DNA of 64,000 nt from Grimontia hollisae CIP 101886 (lineage in GTDB: Bacteria; Pseudomonadota; Gammaproteobacteria; Enterobacterales; Vibrionaceae). Shown piece by piece: positions 36,794 through 48,403 of this stretch. The position numbers and the translations under genes are program-made. Numbering within the stretch: the stretch's first letter is position 1; every line of letters begins with the position of its first letter. The notes under the pieces were generated by a model, which saw only the letters and a program-made list of their open reading frames with translations, was not told the origin of the DNA and did not search any database. The stretch covers positions 1 through 64,000 of the forward strand of contig NZ_ADAQ01000010.1 of assembly GCF_000176515.1 (NCBI RefSeq), given 5' to 3'.

Positions 36794-37942
36794 ATGACAA
36801 GCGCATTTTTTATCCCTACTGTAAATCTGATGGGCGCAGGCTGCCTTGTCGATGCTGCCGACGCCATTAAGTCCCATGGCTTTAAACATGGCCTAATTGT
36901 CACTGACAAGGTATTGAGCGACATTGGCGTTGTAGAGAAAGTGGCAACCTTGCTGGCAGAGCGTGGTGTAAAAACTGCTGTGTTCGACGGCACCCAACCC
37001 AACCCGACGATGGGTAACGTGGAAGCAGGCCTTGCGATCTTGAAAGAAAACGGCTGTGACTTTGTTATCTCTTTGGGTGGTGGCTCACCTCACGATTGTG
37101 CAAAAGGTATCGCGCTGGTGGCAACCAACGGTGGCGAGATTGCGGATTATGAAGGTGTGGACCAATCAGCCAAAGCGCAACTTCCACTGATTGCGATTAA
37201 CACCACCGCCGGCACGGCGTCTGAGATGACCCGTTTCTGTATTATCACCGACGAAGCGCGTCACATTAAAATGGCCATTGTGGATAAAAACACCACACCG
37301 CTGATTTCAGTGAACGATCCCGAATTGATGTTGGCAAAACCGGCGTCATTGACTGCTGCGACCGGTATGGATGCCTTGACCCACGCGGTGGAAGCATACG
37401 TTTCAACGGCGGCTACGCCTATCACCGATGCCGTCGCGATCAAAGCAATGGAGTTGATTCAGGCAAACCTCCGTACTGCGGTCAATGATGGCCAGAATCT
37501 GGAAGCCCGTGAACAAATGGCGTATGCACAGTTTATGGCTGGTATGGCGTTTAATAACGCATCGCTGGGTTACGTGCATGCAATGGCGCACCAACTGGGT
37601 GGCTTCTATGACCTGCCACACGGTGTATGTAATGCCGTATTGTTGCCACACGTTCAGCGCTACAACGCCCAAGTCTGTCCAAGCCGTTTGCGTGATGTGG
37701 CAAAAGCGATGGGTGTCGACGTTGAGGGTTTAACACCTGAACAGGGCGCAGATGCCGCAATCAAGGCGATTCAGGCATTGTCAAAAGATGTGGGTATTCC
37801 CGAGGGCCTTGAAGCGCTGGGGGTAAAAGCTGACGATATTCCCACTCTGGCAGAAAATGCCTTGAAAGATGCCTGTGGTTTCACCAACCCGAAACAGGCA
37901 ACACACGAAGAAATCTGTGAAATTTTCCGCAACGCAATGTAA
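36794..37942 (+). CDS. Iron-containing alcohol dehydrogenase (YiaY-like)
   Basis: The 382-residue type III dehydrogenase has the NAD-binding [15 protein letters not shown] near residue 97, [17 protein letters not shown], and iron ligands in [13 protein letters not shown] (Asp/His near 195-199) and in [25 protein letters not shown] (histidines near 262 and 276). It is close to E. coli YiaY and FucO in pattern; ethanol, propanediol or L-threonine are possible substrates. It stands alone with its own terminator. Confidence 0.92.
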   Translation: MTSAFFIPTVNLMGAGCLVDAADAIKSHGFKHGLIVTDKVLSDIGVVEKVATLLAERGVKTAVFDGTQPNPTMGNVEAGLAILKENGCDFVISLGGGSPHDCAKGIALVATNGGEIADYEGVDQSAKAQLPLIAINTTAGTASEMTRFCIITDEARHIKMAIVDKNTTPLISVNDPELMLAKPASLTAATGMDALTHAVEAYVSTAATPITDAVAIKAMELIQANLRTAVNDGQNLEAREQMAYAQFMAGMAFNNASLGYVHAMAHQLGGFYDLPHGVCNAVLLPHVQRYNAQVCPSRLRDVAKAMGVDVEGLTPEQGADAAIKAIQALSKDVGIPEGLEALGVKADDIPTLAENALKDACGFTNPKQATHEEICEIFRNAM

Positions 37943-37964
37943 GCCGTACATCCTTTCTCTGCAT

Positions 37965-37993
37965 AAGCCGTTTTTCGAAGCGGCTTTTTTTTT
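37965..37993 (+). terminator. Rho-independent terminator after the alcohol dehydrogenase
   Basis: AAGCCG and CGGCTT around TTTTTCGAAG, followed by nine T residues, 22 bp past the stop codon. Confidence 0.92.
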
Positions 37994-38046
37994 GAACCAT
38001 AAAGAAGGGGTTGCCGTAGATTTCTGGTGACAGCAAGGAGATCACG

Positions 38047-38352
38047 ATGAAAATATCCCTTACCAAGCTCGAAAAATGCGTTGCTATCGATAAGCTGATC
38101 ATCCATTCACTGGATTTGTGCCTGTATCAGGCTTCCGTGATTATTGACGGTGACGAATATTTCGTATGCCACGATGATGGCAATTTCCTTCGTACTCACT
38201 CCCTTATTGACATCCAAAAATACTGTAGAAACCTGAAGGTGAGAGAAAGAGTGCTTCGACAGGAAAGTGCGTACGATGAAATGGTCGGCGGACCGTCTAA
38301 AACCGAAAGCAATGCAATGGAAGTGCCGTTGAAAGATCATGAGCTTTACTAG
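38047..38352 (+). CDS. DUF6482-like hypothetical protein
   Basis: The 101-residue protein begins MKISLTKLEKCVAIDKLIIHSLDLCLYQASVIIDGDEYFVC and seems to be a small beta-rich domain followed by a charged tail. It resembles, from memory, the DUF6482 proteins of vibrios and pseudomonads; the role is unknown. AAGGAG lies 8 nt upstream of the ATG. Confidence 0.75.
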   Translation: MKISLTKLEKCVAIDKLIIHSLDLCLYQASVIIDGDEYFVCHDDGNFLRTHSLIDIQKYCRNLKVRERVLRQESAYDEMVGGPSKTESNAMEVPLKDHELY

Positions 38353-38508
38353 TCCCAGAGAGCCTTTTTGGCTCCGCAATGTCTGACTATTTTTGTGTTG
38401 CGTCTCACCCCAGTTCAAATAGGATTTGAATCCCGGTTCGTACCGTATATTCTCCAGACGTTAACCATTCAAATCTTCAAGGATTTACTCGAAGGACGGC
38501 TAAATACG

Positions 38509-38787
38509 ATGAGTACATTTTGGGGTAAAGTTAATGCGTCGCTTTCCGAGACGCTCAAGGATCTTTCTGAGTATCAGGAAAGGGTATGGATTGTGAGTAT
38601 CCGTGACAATCTATTGTTGAATGATTCTTTTGTTGTCTCTGAAGATACTTTTCGAGAGCCGATGGATTGGATGATCGACCAAGGGTATCCAGACGATGTG
38701 CTTGAAGCGCTGGAATACCAAAAGCTATCTCAAACCATCAGTGTTAAGGTTGGCAATGTTGAGCACTGTATCATGCGCGTAAAGTAG
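38509..38787 (+). CDS. Hypothetical protein, 92 residues
   Basis: A small acidic soluble protein that I do not recognise (MSTFWGKVNASLSETLKDL, REPMDWMIDQGYPDDVLEALEYQKLSQTISV). The frame is open from 38368, but the internal ATG has AAGGA about 14 nt upstream and a better N terminus. It follows the DUF6482-like gene by 156 bp. Confidence 0.65.
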   Translation: MSTFWGKVNASLSETLKDLSEYQERVWIVSIRDNLLLNDSFVVSEDTFREPMDWMIDQGYPDDVLEALEYQKLSQTISVKVGNVEHCIMRVK

Positions 38788-38899
38788 CGTAATGGCGTCA
38801 AACTCCCTCAAAGATACAATGCGTAACCAGTATTTTTCTTGATTTTTCAATGGGTAACGATACACTTCGTGCCATTGATGACGTTGTATATTCATTTTT

Positions 38900-39334
38900 A
38901 TGAAAAAAATCATGCTGGCGGCTGCTGTGGCAGCATTACTTTCCGGTTGTGTTACCTTTCCAACCCAAGAATCAGAGCAAGTGAAAGTCATCTGGGACGA
39001 TGTGAATGCGATTCAGGGGTGCAAACATTTAGGAACAGTGATTGGCTCTGAAGGTCATTTCTATGATTACTGGCTGCATGCAGACAAAGACATGGTGTGG
39101 GGCACACTAAACCAGATGCGCATCAAAGCCGCTGAAAAAGGTGCCGACTTACTGTATCTTTACCAGCCTTTTGGTTTCCTGAGCTCAGTCACCATGTTTG
39201 GTAATGCCTATGCGTGCGGTGAGAAGCTGGCAGATGCTGAAGTGGTTGCTGAAGACGTTACAGCCGAAGATCCTGCTGCCGAAGAGACGAGCACTGAAGT
39301 CACAACAGATACCAGCATAAGTGACGTGAAGTAA
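38900..39334 (+). CDS. DUF4156 lipoprotein
   Basis: The 144-residue protein starts with a lipoprotein signal (MKKIMLAAAVAALLSGCVT; cysteine at 17). The core (QVKVIWDDVNAIQGCKHLGTVIGSEGHFYDYW, LNQMRIKAAEKGADLLYLY, NAYACG) fits DUF4156, envelope lipoproteins of unknown role. The last 35 residues form an acidic low-complexity tail (EVVAEDVTAEDPAAEETSTEVTT). A terminator follows. Confidence 0.82.
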   Translation: MKKIMLAAAVAALLSGCVTFPTQESEQVKVIWDDVNAIQGCKHLGTVIGSEGHFYDYWLHADKDMVWGTLNQMRIKAAEKGADLLYLYQPFGFLSSVTMFGNAYACGEKLADAEVVAEDVTAEDPAAEETSTEVTTDTSISDVK

Positions 39335-39378
39335 TTTACCGCAATCCAAACAACTTTAACGCGCCTTGCGAAATGATA

Positions 39379-39409
39379 AAAAGCCATGGTTCTGCTGCCA
39401 TGGCTTTTT
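39379..39409 (+). terminator. Rho-independent terminator after the DUF4156 gene
   Basis: AAAAGCCATGG and CCATGGCTTTT form a stem around TTCTGCTG, followed by TGTTTT. Confidence 0.92.
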
Positions 39410-39488
39410 GTTTTCTCGGGTTTTTTCCTTACTGATATTCCAAATATCCATTATTGATAACAATTCGCGTTTGACTGAAAGGATTAAA

Positions 39489-39505
39489 ATGTTATGTTAT
39501 AACAT
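39489..39505. promoter_or_regulatory. Zur-like box upstream of rpmE2
   Basis: ATGTTATGTTATAACAT is a perfect inverted repeat (7-bp arms, 3-bp centre) and matches the gamma-proteobacterial Zur pattern (GTTATAnTATAAC type). It ends 27 bp before the rpmE2 start codon, where bound repressor would block the promoter. Confidence 0.85.
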
Positions 39506-39532
39506 ATCGATTATAGGAAGGAGAGCGTTACC

Positions 39533-39793
39533 ATGAAACCAGGCATTCATCCGGAATACCGAACTGTGGCATTTCATGACACAGGTGCGAACGAATATAT
39601 TCTTGTGGGATCGACCGTGCAAACGAAACGCACTGTTGAGTTAAATGGAAAAACGTATCCGTATGTCACTCTGGATGTTTCGTCATACTCCCATCCTTTC
39701 TACACAGGTAAACAGAAAATGACCAAGCAGGATGGACGTGTCGCACGTTTCAATCAACGTTTTGGTGCCAAGAATCTTAAGGTAGGGAAATAA
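39533..39793 (+). CDS. rpmE2: Type B (zinc-free) ribosomal protein bL31
   Basis: The 86-residue paralogue ([44 protein letters not shown]) lacks the CxxC zinc motif of the usual L31. Under zinc shortage such proteins replace the zinc form on ribosomes and free its zinc. A Zur-like box upstream and rpmJ2 2 bp downstream support that role. The ribosome binding site is AAGGAG. Confidence 0.96.
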   Translation: MKPGIHPEYRTVAFHDTGANEYILVGSTVQTKRTVELNGKTYPYVTLDVSSYSHPFYTGKQKMTKQDGRVARFNQRFGAKNLKVGK

Positions 39794-39795
39794 CA

Positions 39796-39939
39796 ATGCA
39801 GGTATTAAGTTCTTTGAAAAGCGCCAAGAAGCGCAGTAAAGATTGCCAGGTGGTGAAACGCCGCGGACGCCTTTACGTTATTTGTAAATCCAATCCCCGT
39901 TTTAACGCGGTGCAGGGTAAGGTGAAGAAAAAGAAATAA
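39796..39939 (+). CDS. rpmJ2: Type B (zinc-free) ribosomal protein bL36
   Basis: The 47-residue protein ([20 protein letters not shown], then [20 protein letters not shown]) matches E. coli YkgO. The zinc-binding C-x2-C/C-H set of the normal L36 is reduced to two isolated cysteines. It is separated by 2 bp from rpmE2 and must be co-transcribed under the same Zur-like control. Confidence 0.95.
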   Translation: MQVLSSLKSAKKRSKDCQVVKRRGRLYVICKSNPRFNAVQGKVKKKK

Positions 39940-39968
39940 TGTGTTGTATCCAAGTGGCTGGATAAAAA

Positions 39969-39990
39969 ATGCCGCTCGGATGAGCGGCAT
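39969..39990 (-). terminator. Terminator after katG, possibly shared with rpmJ2
   Basis: ATGCCGCTC and GAGCGGCAT form a 9-bp stem with a GGAT loop. On the minus strand it is followed by TTTTTTATC, a good U-tract for katG. On the plus strand the tract is weak (TGTAAG). Confidence 0.85.
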
Positions 39991-40023
39991 TGTAAGTCGG
40001 ATTAATGCTTAACTGACAGCGCG

Positions 40024-42261
<2,238 letters not shown>

Positions 42262-42485
42262 TTAACATTGACAATAATCCCAATTGGCAAAAAAGGACAA
42301 TGGCTTTGTTCTATGAATGCAATAGGACTGATCTATCAACAGTTTTTATAACCAGTGAGCCCTGCAGGCTGTTACTGCCATTCCGTTTGACTCTCACACT
42401 TAGATAGACCACCCACCATAGAAAAGCTTTCGCGGAATTGTTTGGGTGAGCAGGCAGGGACACACATGGCCCCCGCCTTTGGATG

Positions 42486-43898
42486 TTATGCGGCTTTCCA
42501 GCACCCGCTGTTGATCAGGGTATTGGTGACTTTATCGACGGCTTTTCTGGCACGAGTGACAATCTCATCGATGTCTGTGCGGTTAACAACCAACGGCGGT
42601 GCAAAGCCGAGGATGTCACCGTGGGGCATAGCTCGGGCAATCAATCCCTGCTCCAGACACGCTGCCGCAACTTGCGGGCCGACTTTCAGGTTAGGATCGA
42701 AATGTTCACGTTTGTGCTTGTTGCTGGAGAACTCAAGGGCATGAAGTAAACCAATGCCGCGGCTGTCACCGACAAGAGGATGATCAGCAAAAGCAGCTTT
42801 CATCTGCTGCTGGAAGTATGCGCCGGTGTCACGGGCGTTTGCCGTCAGGCCTTCCCGTTCAATGATGTCAAGGTTACACAGGGCAGATGCCGCGCCGAGT
42901 GGGTGACCGGAATAAGTATAACCATGGCCGATCGCCCCCCATTGGTCAGTGCCATCTTCGAGCACGTTCCATACTTTCTCGCCGATCATGACACCGGACA
43001 ACGGTTGATAGGCGGAGGTGAGGCCTTTGGCAACGGTGATAAGGTCTGGCTTCATCTCATACATGATGGATCCGAAATCGGCCCCCAGACGGCCAAACCC
43101 GCATACCACTTCGTCAGAGATCAGCAGGATGTCGTATTTATCAAGCACCTTTCGGATTTCTTGCCAGTAACCCTGCGGTGGCGGAACAATACCGCCTGTG
43201 CCAAGTACAGGCTCGGCAATCATGGCTGCCACTGTTTCCGGGCCTTCGGCGAGGATCATTTTTTCCAGCTCATCGGCGCAGTGTTTGGCGAACTCGCACT
43301 CGTTCATGCCATCATCTTCCCGGCGGTAGTAGTAGGGCGCAATGGTGTGTTTGATACGCTGAAGTGGCAGGTCAAAGTGTGCGTGGAAGAGGGGCAGTCC
43401 GGTCAATGAGCCGGAAGCGATACTTGAACCGTGATAACCACGGTCACGGGAAATGATTTTTTTCTTCTCCGGCAAACCGCGTGCATTGTTGTAGTACCAG
43501 ACCAATTTGAGCTGGGTTTCATTGGCGTCGCTGCCGGACATGCCGTAGTAGACCTTGCTCATGCCTTGCCCTGCCATCTTGAGGATACGTTCAGACAGGG
43601 TGATCAGGGCTTCATTGGTGTGGCCGACATAAGTGTGGTAGTAGGCGAGCTTTTTCGCCTGCTCGTAAATGGCTTCTGCCATCTCTTCGCGTCCATAGCC
43701 GATATTGACGCAATAGAGCCCGGCAAAGCCATCAATCAGCTCAACACCCTCGGAATCTCGAATGCGGATACCTTTGGCGCCGGTAATGATGCGACCCGCC
43801 ATTTCGCCATGGGCATATTGTTTGAGATGGGTAGAGGCGTGAAACACGTTCTGGCGGTCTGTCTCAAGCAGGTTTTTGGTATCAATGTTCTGAGTCAT
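42486..43898 (-). CDS. doeD: Diaminobutyrate--pyruvate/2-oxoglutarate aminotransferase DoeD
   Basis: The 470-residue class III aminotransferase uses pyridoxal phosphate; the lysine is in PDLITVAKGLTSAYQPLSG near residue 285, and LLISDEVVCGFGRLG carries the binding aspartate. In the ectoine breakdown pathway DoeD turns 2,4-diaminobutyrate into aspartate semialdehyde. By sequence alone it could be another omega-aminotransferase; the presence of doeA, doeB, doeX and doeC decides. It is the last gene, 17 bp after doeC, with an AAGGAG ribosome binding site. Confidence 0.88.
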   Translation of the reverse strand: MTQNIDTKNLLETDRQNVFHASTHLKQYAHGEMAGRIITGAKGIRIRDSEGVELIDGFAGLYCVNIGYGREEMAEAIYEQAKKLAYYHTYVGHTNEALITLSERILKMAGQGMSKVYYGMSGSDANETQLKLVWYYNNARGLPEKKKIISRDRGYHGSSIASGSLTGLPLFHAHFDLPLQRIKHTIAPYYYRREDDGMNECEFAKHCADELEKMILAEGPETVAAMIAEPVLGTGGIVPPPQGYWQEIRKVLDKYDILLISDEVVCGFGRLGADFGSIMYEMKPDLITVAKGLTSAYQPLSGVMIGEKVWNVLEDGTDQWGAIGHGYTYSGHPLGAASALCNLDIIEREGLTANARDTGAYFQQQMKAAFADHPLVGDSRGIGLLHALEFSSNKHKREHFDPNLKVGPQVAAACLEQGLIARAMPHGDILGFAPPLVVNRTDIDEIVTRARKAVDKVTNTLINSGCWKAA

Positions 43899-43915
43899 AA
43901 CACACTCCTTTTCCG

Positions 43916-45430
43916 TTAGCAGCCGCTGGCTGTGGGTAAACCGCCGAGGCAGCAGTATTTTATTTCGCTGTATTCATCGAATCCGTGGCGACTGCCTTCA
44001 CGGCCGAGACCGGATTGCTTCATGCCACCGAAGGGAATGGGGTGACCCGTCATCTTCACGCTGTTAACACTCACCATGCCAAACTCCAAACCACGCATCA
44101 GCTTCCAGATGTCGCGGATGTCGTGACCATAGAGATAAGCGGCGAGGCCGTATTCGGTGTCGTTGGCCTGTGCGATCACCTGATCCAAATCGTCATATGC
44201 CAGCACGCCTGCAACCGGGCAGAAGTTTTCTTCGCGGTAAACGGCCATATCCGGTGTGACATGGGTCAGCAGCACAGGGTTGAAAAAGTTATTGCCCGGT
44301 GGTGTTTTGCGGTTTGTGGTAATCAGGTTTGCGCCTTTTTCCAGAGCGTCATCCACCAGTTTTTGCGCCTTTTCGACGGCCTGTCGGTTGATCAGTGGCC
44401 CGATATCGACGTTTTTATGCATGCCGTTACCCACCCGCAGTTTCTGCATGCCGGATGCAAAGGCATCGATAAACGCGTTATAACGATCTCTTGGCACAAA
44501 AATCCGGTTCGCGGCAAGGCAATCCTGTCCCGAGGTCTGGAATTTGGCATCAACTGCCGCTTTTGCCGCGAGTTTGATGTCCATATCAGGCAGCACAATG
44601 AAAGGGGCATTGCCGCCGAGTTCCATTGAGCATTTCTTGACGGTGTCTGCACACTGGCGAAGCAGTATCTTGCCGACACGGGTTGAGCCGGTGAAAGAGA
44701 GCGCTTTGACTTTTTCTGATGCGCAGAGTGTTTCAGAGATCATGGGTGCGTCACCGGTCACCACGTTAAACACACCGGGCGGAATACCGGCACGCTCGGC
44801 AAGTTCGGCCAATGCCAGTGCTGAAAAGGGGGTTTCATTGGCTGGCTTTACGACCACGGTACAGCCAATTGCCAGCGCTGCCGCGGCTTTTCGTGTGATC
44901 ATCGCGTTGGGAAAATTCCAGGGCGTGATGAGTGCAGCAACACCGATGGGTTCACGAATGGTGGCCAGTTGCGCATTGGGGATGTGGCTGGGAATGGTTT
45001 CGCCATAGGCGCGGCGTGCTTCTTCGGCAAACCAACTGACAAATGACGCGCCATACCCGATTTCGCCCCGGGCTTCTTCACGTGTTTTGCCTTGTTCCAA
45101 CACCAGTAAGCTCGCCAGGTCTTCTTTGTTTTCCAACAACAGGTGATGCCAGGCCATTAGCTTCATGGCGCGGTGTTCTGCGGAAAGCGCCCGCCATGTG
45201 GTAAACGCCCTGTCTGCGGCGTAAATGGCATTGCCGATTTGTGTTTCTGTCAGTGAGGTGACATAACCTATCACATCGTCGTTGGCTGGGTTGGTGACGG
45301 CAATGTCCTGCTTTCCCGTAACCCATTTTCCGTTGATATAGGCAAGCTGGCGAAACAGGCGGGCATCGTCCAGATGTTCCAGAACCGCATGGCTTGCTTT
45401 TCCTTCATGTGGCAGATTTAGCGCGGCCAT
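43916..45430 (-). CDS. doeC: Aspartate-semialdehyde dehydrogenase DoeC (ALDH family)
   Basis: The 504-residue NAD(P)-dependent aldehyde dehydrogenase has the SSADH-like motifs TPWNFPNAMITRKAAAALAIGCTVVVKPANETP, catalytic glutamate in MELGGNAPFIV, and the catalytic cysteine in FQTSGQDCLAANRI. In ectoine catabolism DoeC oxidises aspartate semialdehyde to aspartate. The start at 45430 has GGGAGG upstream; the open frame to 45493 adds unrelated residues. A GabD-like succinate-semialdehyde role would fit the sequence, but context favours DoeC. Confidence 0.87.
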   Translation of the reverse strand: MAALNLPHEGKASHAVLEHLDDARLFRQLAYINGKWVTGKQDIAVTNPANDDVIGYVTSLTETQIGNAIYAADRAFTTWRALSAEHRAMKLMAWHHLLLENKEDLASLLVLEQGKTREEARGEIGYGASFVSWFAEEARRAYGETIPSHIPNAQLATIREPIGVAALITPWNFPNAMITRKAAAALAIGCTVVVKPANETPFSALALAELAERAGIPPGVFNVVTGDAPMISETLCASEKVKALSFTGSTRVGKILLRQCADTVKKCSMELGGNAPFIVLPDMDIKLAAKAAVDAKFQTSGQDCLAANRIFVPRDRYNAFIDAFASGMQKLRVGNGMHKNVDIGPLINRQAVEKAQKLVDDALEKGANLITTNRKTPPGNNFFNPVLLTHVTPDMAVYREENFCPVAGVLAYDDLDQVIAQANDTEYGLAAYLYGHDIRDIWKLMRGLEFGMVSVNSVKMTGHPIPFGGMKQSGLGREGSRHGFDEYSEIKYCCLGGLPTASGC

Positions 45431-45589
45431 AACATGACCTCCCCGGTTGAGTAAATGTGTTCTCCCACTGAAAAGGTATGTCAGCCAGCGCAAAATTGTT
45501 TTCTGTTAGGCAGGGGCAATCATGCTGTTTTTTTTATTTCTGGCTGGAAGAGTGGCTGTTTTTTCTGTCAGATATCTTTGAACAACGAA

Positions 45590-46075
45590 TCAGGAGCACC
45601 GAATCAGGTTTTCGTCGATCTCTATCACTTCCTGTTGGTGCTTGATGGTCTTGGTCACAATGTAGGTGTAGTAACGCTCAATCCCAAGGTCTGACATCAA
45701 CCAGCTGTCGACCAGGCGTTGATATTGGTCGATGTCTTTTGCCATTACGCGGAGGATGTAATCCACACCGCCGCCGGTTGCAAAGCAGTCTACAACCTCT
45801 GGACATGCCTGCATGGCTTGCTCGAAACGCCCAAAGCTTTCTGCATCATGTTTTCCCAGCGTGACTTCAACCAGTACCGGTGTTTTCTTTGCCAAAATAC
45901 CGGGATTGATTTTGGCGCCATAGCCTTCAATGATCCCGGCTTCTTCTAGGCGTCTGACCCGCTCCCAGCATGGGCTGACCGACAGGTTGATGGCTTCGGC
46001 AAGGTGTGACTTGGTGATGCGTCCCTGAGTGGCCAGAATGTGAAGGATTTTGGTGTCGTAACGATCAAGCCGCAT
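45590..46075 (-). CDS. doeX: Lrp/AsnC-family regulator DoeX
   Basis: The 161-residue protein has an N-terminal helix-turn-helix (RYDTKILHILATQGRITKSHLAEAINLSVSPCWERVRRLEEAGIIEGY) and a C-terminal ligand-binding RAM domain (VLVEVTLGKHDAESFGRFEQAMQACPEVVDCFATGGGVDYILRV). In Halomonas DoeX binds near the ectoine catabolic genes. It sits between doeB and doeC here. The ATG at 46075 has GGAG upstream; the frame to 46087 begins with TTG. Confidence 0.88.
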   Translation of the reverse strand: MRLDRYDTKILHILATQGRITKSHLAEAINLSVSPCWERVRRLEEAGIIEGYGAKINPGILAKKTPVLVEVTLGKHDAESFGRFEQAMQACPEVVDCFATGGGVDYILRVMAKDIDQYQRLVDSWLMSDLGIERYYTYIVTKTIKHQQEVIEIDENLIRCS

Positions 46076-46184
46076 TGCGTTCTCCAAATGGCATAGGTGG
46101 GGAAGCCAACGTGCAGTGAATCCCGCTGTTTAAATGTCCTCCTGTAAGCGTGGCATAGCGTTGGGAATAATGAAAATTCAGAGA

Positions 46185-47195
46185 TTATTGAGAAACGGGT
46201 TTCGCCAGCACAGCGAAGGTATCACCGATATTAATTAAAGCCATGTGCCGCCGGGCGGCAAGGGTACCGTCTGTTTGGGCACGGTACTCGGTCGGACATT
46301 CCCCGGTCCGTTCTGTGGAATAGACGCGGGCAATAAGATCGCCTTGTCTGATTTTCTCTCCCAGTGAAACACACATTTCGAGGATGCCGCTGTGCTCGCT
46401 CTGCAAATAGCATTGGGCAGTGGGGATCTCCAGATATTGAGGTTCGGCGTGTGGGTCAATATAAGGTTTTTGTAAGATGCCGCTGTAGACCAGGAAGTTG
46501 TGGATGCCACGGTCGGCGATTTCGATAGTGTCAGGTGTCGTTGTGCCGCCTCCGCGCAATTCGGTGGTGACAAACACTTTCCCCTGATTCTCTACGGCGG
46601 TGTCATAGAGCTGGGCTGGGTCCATTTCTTCCATGTAAAAGCAATAAGGCGCGCCAAACAGCCTGGCACCTTCCAAACAACGCTGTTCCTGGGCTTTGTC
46701 GCGCAACCGGTGTGCGGCAGCGAAAGGCAGGATGTCCAGCGTCTTGCCACCGGAATGGATATCCAGTGCGGTGTCGCACATCGGGATAAGATAACGGTTG
46801 AAATAGTCCGCCATGCGTTCGGTCATTCCGCCGTAGGGATGGCCGGGAAACGCACGGTTCATGTTGCCATTATCAATGGGGGAAACCCGGCTGCCTGCCT
46901 TTACCGCAGGCTGGTTCATCATAGGGATGATAATGACCCTGCCTTTCATCTGGTTGGGGCTGAGCGAATGACAAAGCTTTAGCAGTGAGGTAATGCCTTC
47001 GTATTCATCGCCATGGTTACCACCGGTCAAAAGGGCTGTATTCCCTTCGCCATTTTTGATGACAGTGATTGGTGTCATAATGGCGCCCCACGCGGAACCA
47101 TCATGGGAATAGGGCAATGTCAAAAAGCCATGTTGGATTCCGTCGGCCTCAAAATTCACGGTGGCAGATACTGAACTTGGCGGAAGCGTTGCCAT
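46185..47195 (-). CDS. doeB: N-alpha-acetyl-L-2,4-diaminobutyrate deacetylase DoeB
   Basis: The 336-residue zinc hydrolase of the AstE/AspA group has zinc ligands in LTGGNHGDEYEGITSL (near residue 60) and in CDTALDIHSGGKTLDI (near 150). In the pathway it removes the acetyl group from N-alpha-acetyl-diaminobutyrate made by DoeA. It is 20 bp downstream of doeA. It resembles in fold the deacylase of the rim operon at 4186-5250 but is clearly a different branch. Confidence 0.9.
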   Translation of the reverse strand: MATLPPSSVSATVNFEADGIQHGFLTLPYSHDGSAWGAIMTPITVIKNGEGNTALLTGGNHGDEYEGITSLLKLCHSLSPNQMKGRVIIIPMMNQPAVKAGSRVSPIDNGNMNRAFPGHPYGGMTERMADYFNRYLIPMCDTALDIHSGGKTLDILPFAAAHRLRDKAQEQRCLEGARLFGAPYCFYMEEMDPAQLYDTAVENQGKVFVTTELRGGGTTTPDTIEIADRGIHNFLVYSGILQKPYIDPHAEPQYLEIPTAQCYLQSEHSGILEMCVSLGEKIRQGDLIARVYSTERTGECPTEYRAQTDGTLAARRHMALINIGDTFAVLAKPVSQ

Positions 47196-47215
47196 AATCT
47201 TTTCGTCCCTACGTT

Positions 47216-48403
47216 TTAGTGCTTAACAAATAGCTGTCGGGGAAAATTACACAGAGTTTCTGCACCGTATTTTGTGATCACAATACTTTCCGTGGTCTCC
47301 ATGCCCCAGTCGTCCATCCACAGGCCCGGCATAAAGTGAAAGGTCATGCCTTCTTTCAGCACTGTGTTATCCGTCGGGCGCAGGCTCATGGTGCGCTCGC
47401 CCCAGTCTGGTGGATAGCTGATACCAATAGGGTATCCACAGCGTGAACCACCACGGTCAAACCCATATTTTTCCATGGTGGCATTAAGGGCGGCGGCAAT
47501 GTCACCACAGGTGTTACCGGGTTTGGCAACCATAAGCCCTGCCTCAAGACCTTCATTCAATGCATCGTTAGCCCGTTTGAAGTGATCTGCTGGCTCACCA
47601 AGATAAATGGTGCGTGATAGCGGGCAGTGATAACGACGATGCACGCCTGCCATTTCAATGAAAGTGCCTTCGCCTTTCTTGAAGGGTTTATCGTCCCAGG
47701 TGAGGTGCGGGGCTGACGCATCAATCCCTGATGGTAACAGGGGGACGATGGCTGCGTAATCGCCAAAATGACCGTCATGGCCGATCACAGAATGCTTGTT
47801 AATTTCAGCCACCAGAATATGTTTTGGCAAACCTGGTTCAATTAATTCGTAGGCGACCCGATGCATGTTCTCGACAATACGGGCGGCGGCGCGCATGTAA
47901 TAAAGCTCCTGATCTGATTTTTCTGCCCGGCACCAGTTAACAAGCCCGGTTGCATCAACAAACGACGCGTTAGGCAGGTTTTCCTGTAATGATTCATAGG
48001 CGGTGGCGCTAAAATAGTAATTGTCTTTCTCTACGCCAATGCGTCCTCTATCCCAAAGTCTTTCATATAAGATTGTATTGGCAAGGTATTCCATGGGGTG
48101 GAGAGGAGGATTCATCACATAGTGATCGGGGTAGCCAATGACGTTTTCGCGATGCATATACACAGTGCGGCGTGCGCCGTTGGCATCCTGTCCACGGCCG
48201 AACCAGATTGGTTCGCCGGTATGACCGATGACAACACACTGGGGCACGTAAAACGACCAACCGTCATAACCTGTCAGCCATGACATATTGGACGGATCAT
48301 GGACGATCAATAAATCCAGTTCATGGTGTTCCATGACTGCGCGGACTTTCGCCAGCCGGACGCCGAACTCATCAAGCGTAAAATTAAGCACAACGTCACT
48401 CAT
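47216..48403 (-). CDS. doeA: Ectoine hydrolase DoeA (M24 peptidase fold)
   Basis: DoeA opens the ring of ectoine to give N-alpha-acetyl-diaminobutyrate. The 395-residue protein has an N-terminal creatinase-like domain (LDLLIVHDPSNMSWLTGYDGWSFYVPQCVVI) and a C-terminal pita-bread domain (HFGDYAAIVPLLPSGIDASAPHLTW, GTFIEMAGVHRRYHCPLSRTIYLG, MTFHFMPGLWMDDWGMETTESIVI). Some canonical M24 metal ligands are altered, as in creatinase and in known DoeA. It opens the doeABXCD unit with a strong ribosome binding site (AAGGAGAAAGG). Confidence 0.9.
   Translation of the reverse strand: MSDVVLNFTLDEFGVRLAKVRAVMEHHELDLLIVHDPSNMSWLTGYDGWSFYVPQCVVIGHTGEPIWFGRGQDANGARRTVYMHRENVIGYPDHYVMNPPLHPMEYLANTILYERLWDRGRIGVEKDNYYFSATAYESLQENLPNASFVDATGLVNWCRAEKSDQELYYMRAAARIVENMHRVAYELIEPGLPKHILVAEINKHSVIGHDGHFGDYAAIVPLLPSGIDASAPHLTWDDKPFKKGEGTFIEMAGVHRRYHCPLSRTIYLGEPADHFKRANDALNEGLEAGLMVAKPGNTCGDIAAALNATMEKYGFDRGGSRCGYPIGISYPPDWGERTMSLRPTDNTVLKEGMTFHFMPGLWMDDWGMETTESIVITKYGAETLCNFPRQLFVKH

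Noticed and set aside
43916-45430. gabD (succinate-semialdehyde dehydrogenase) with gabT as a GABA operon
   Set aside because: Sequence alone would allow it, but doeA, doeB and doeX on the same strand make ectoine breakdown the better reading.
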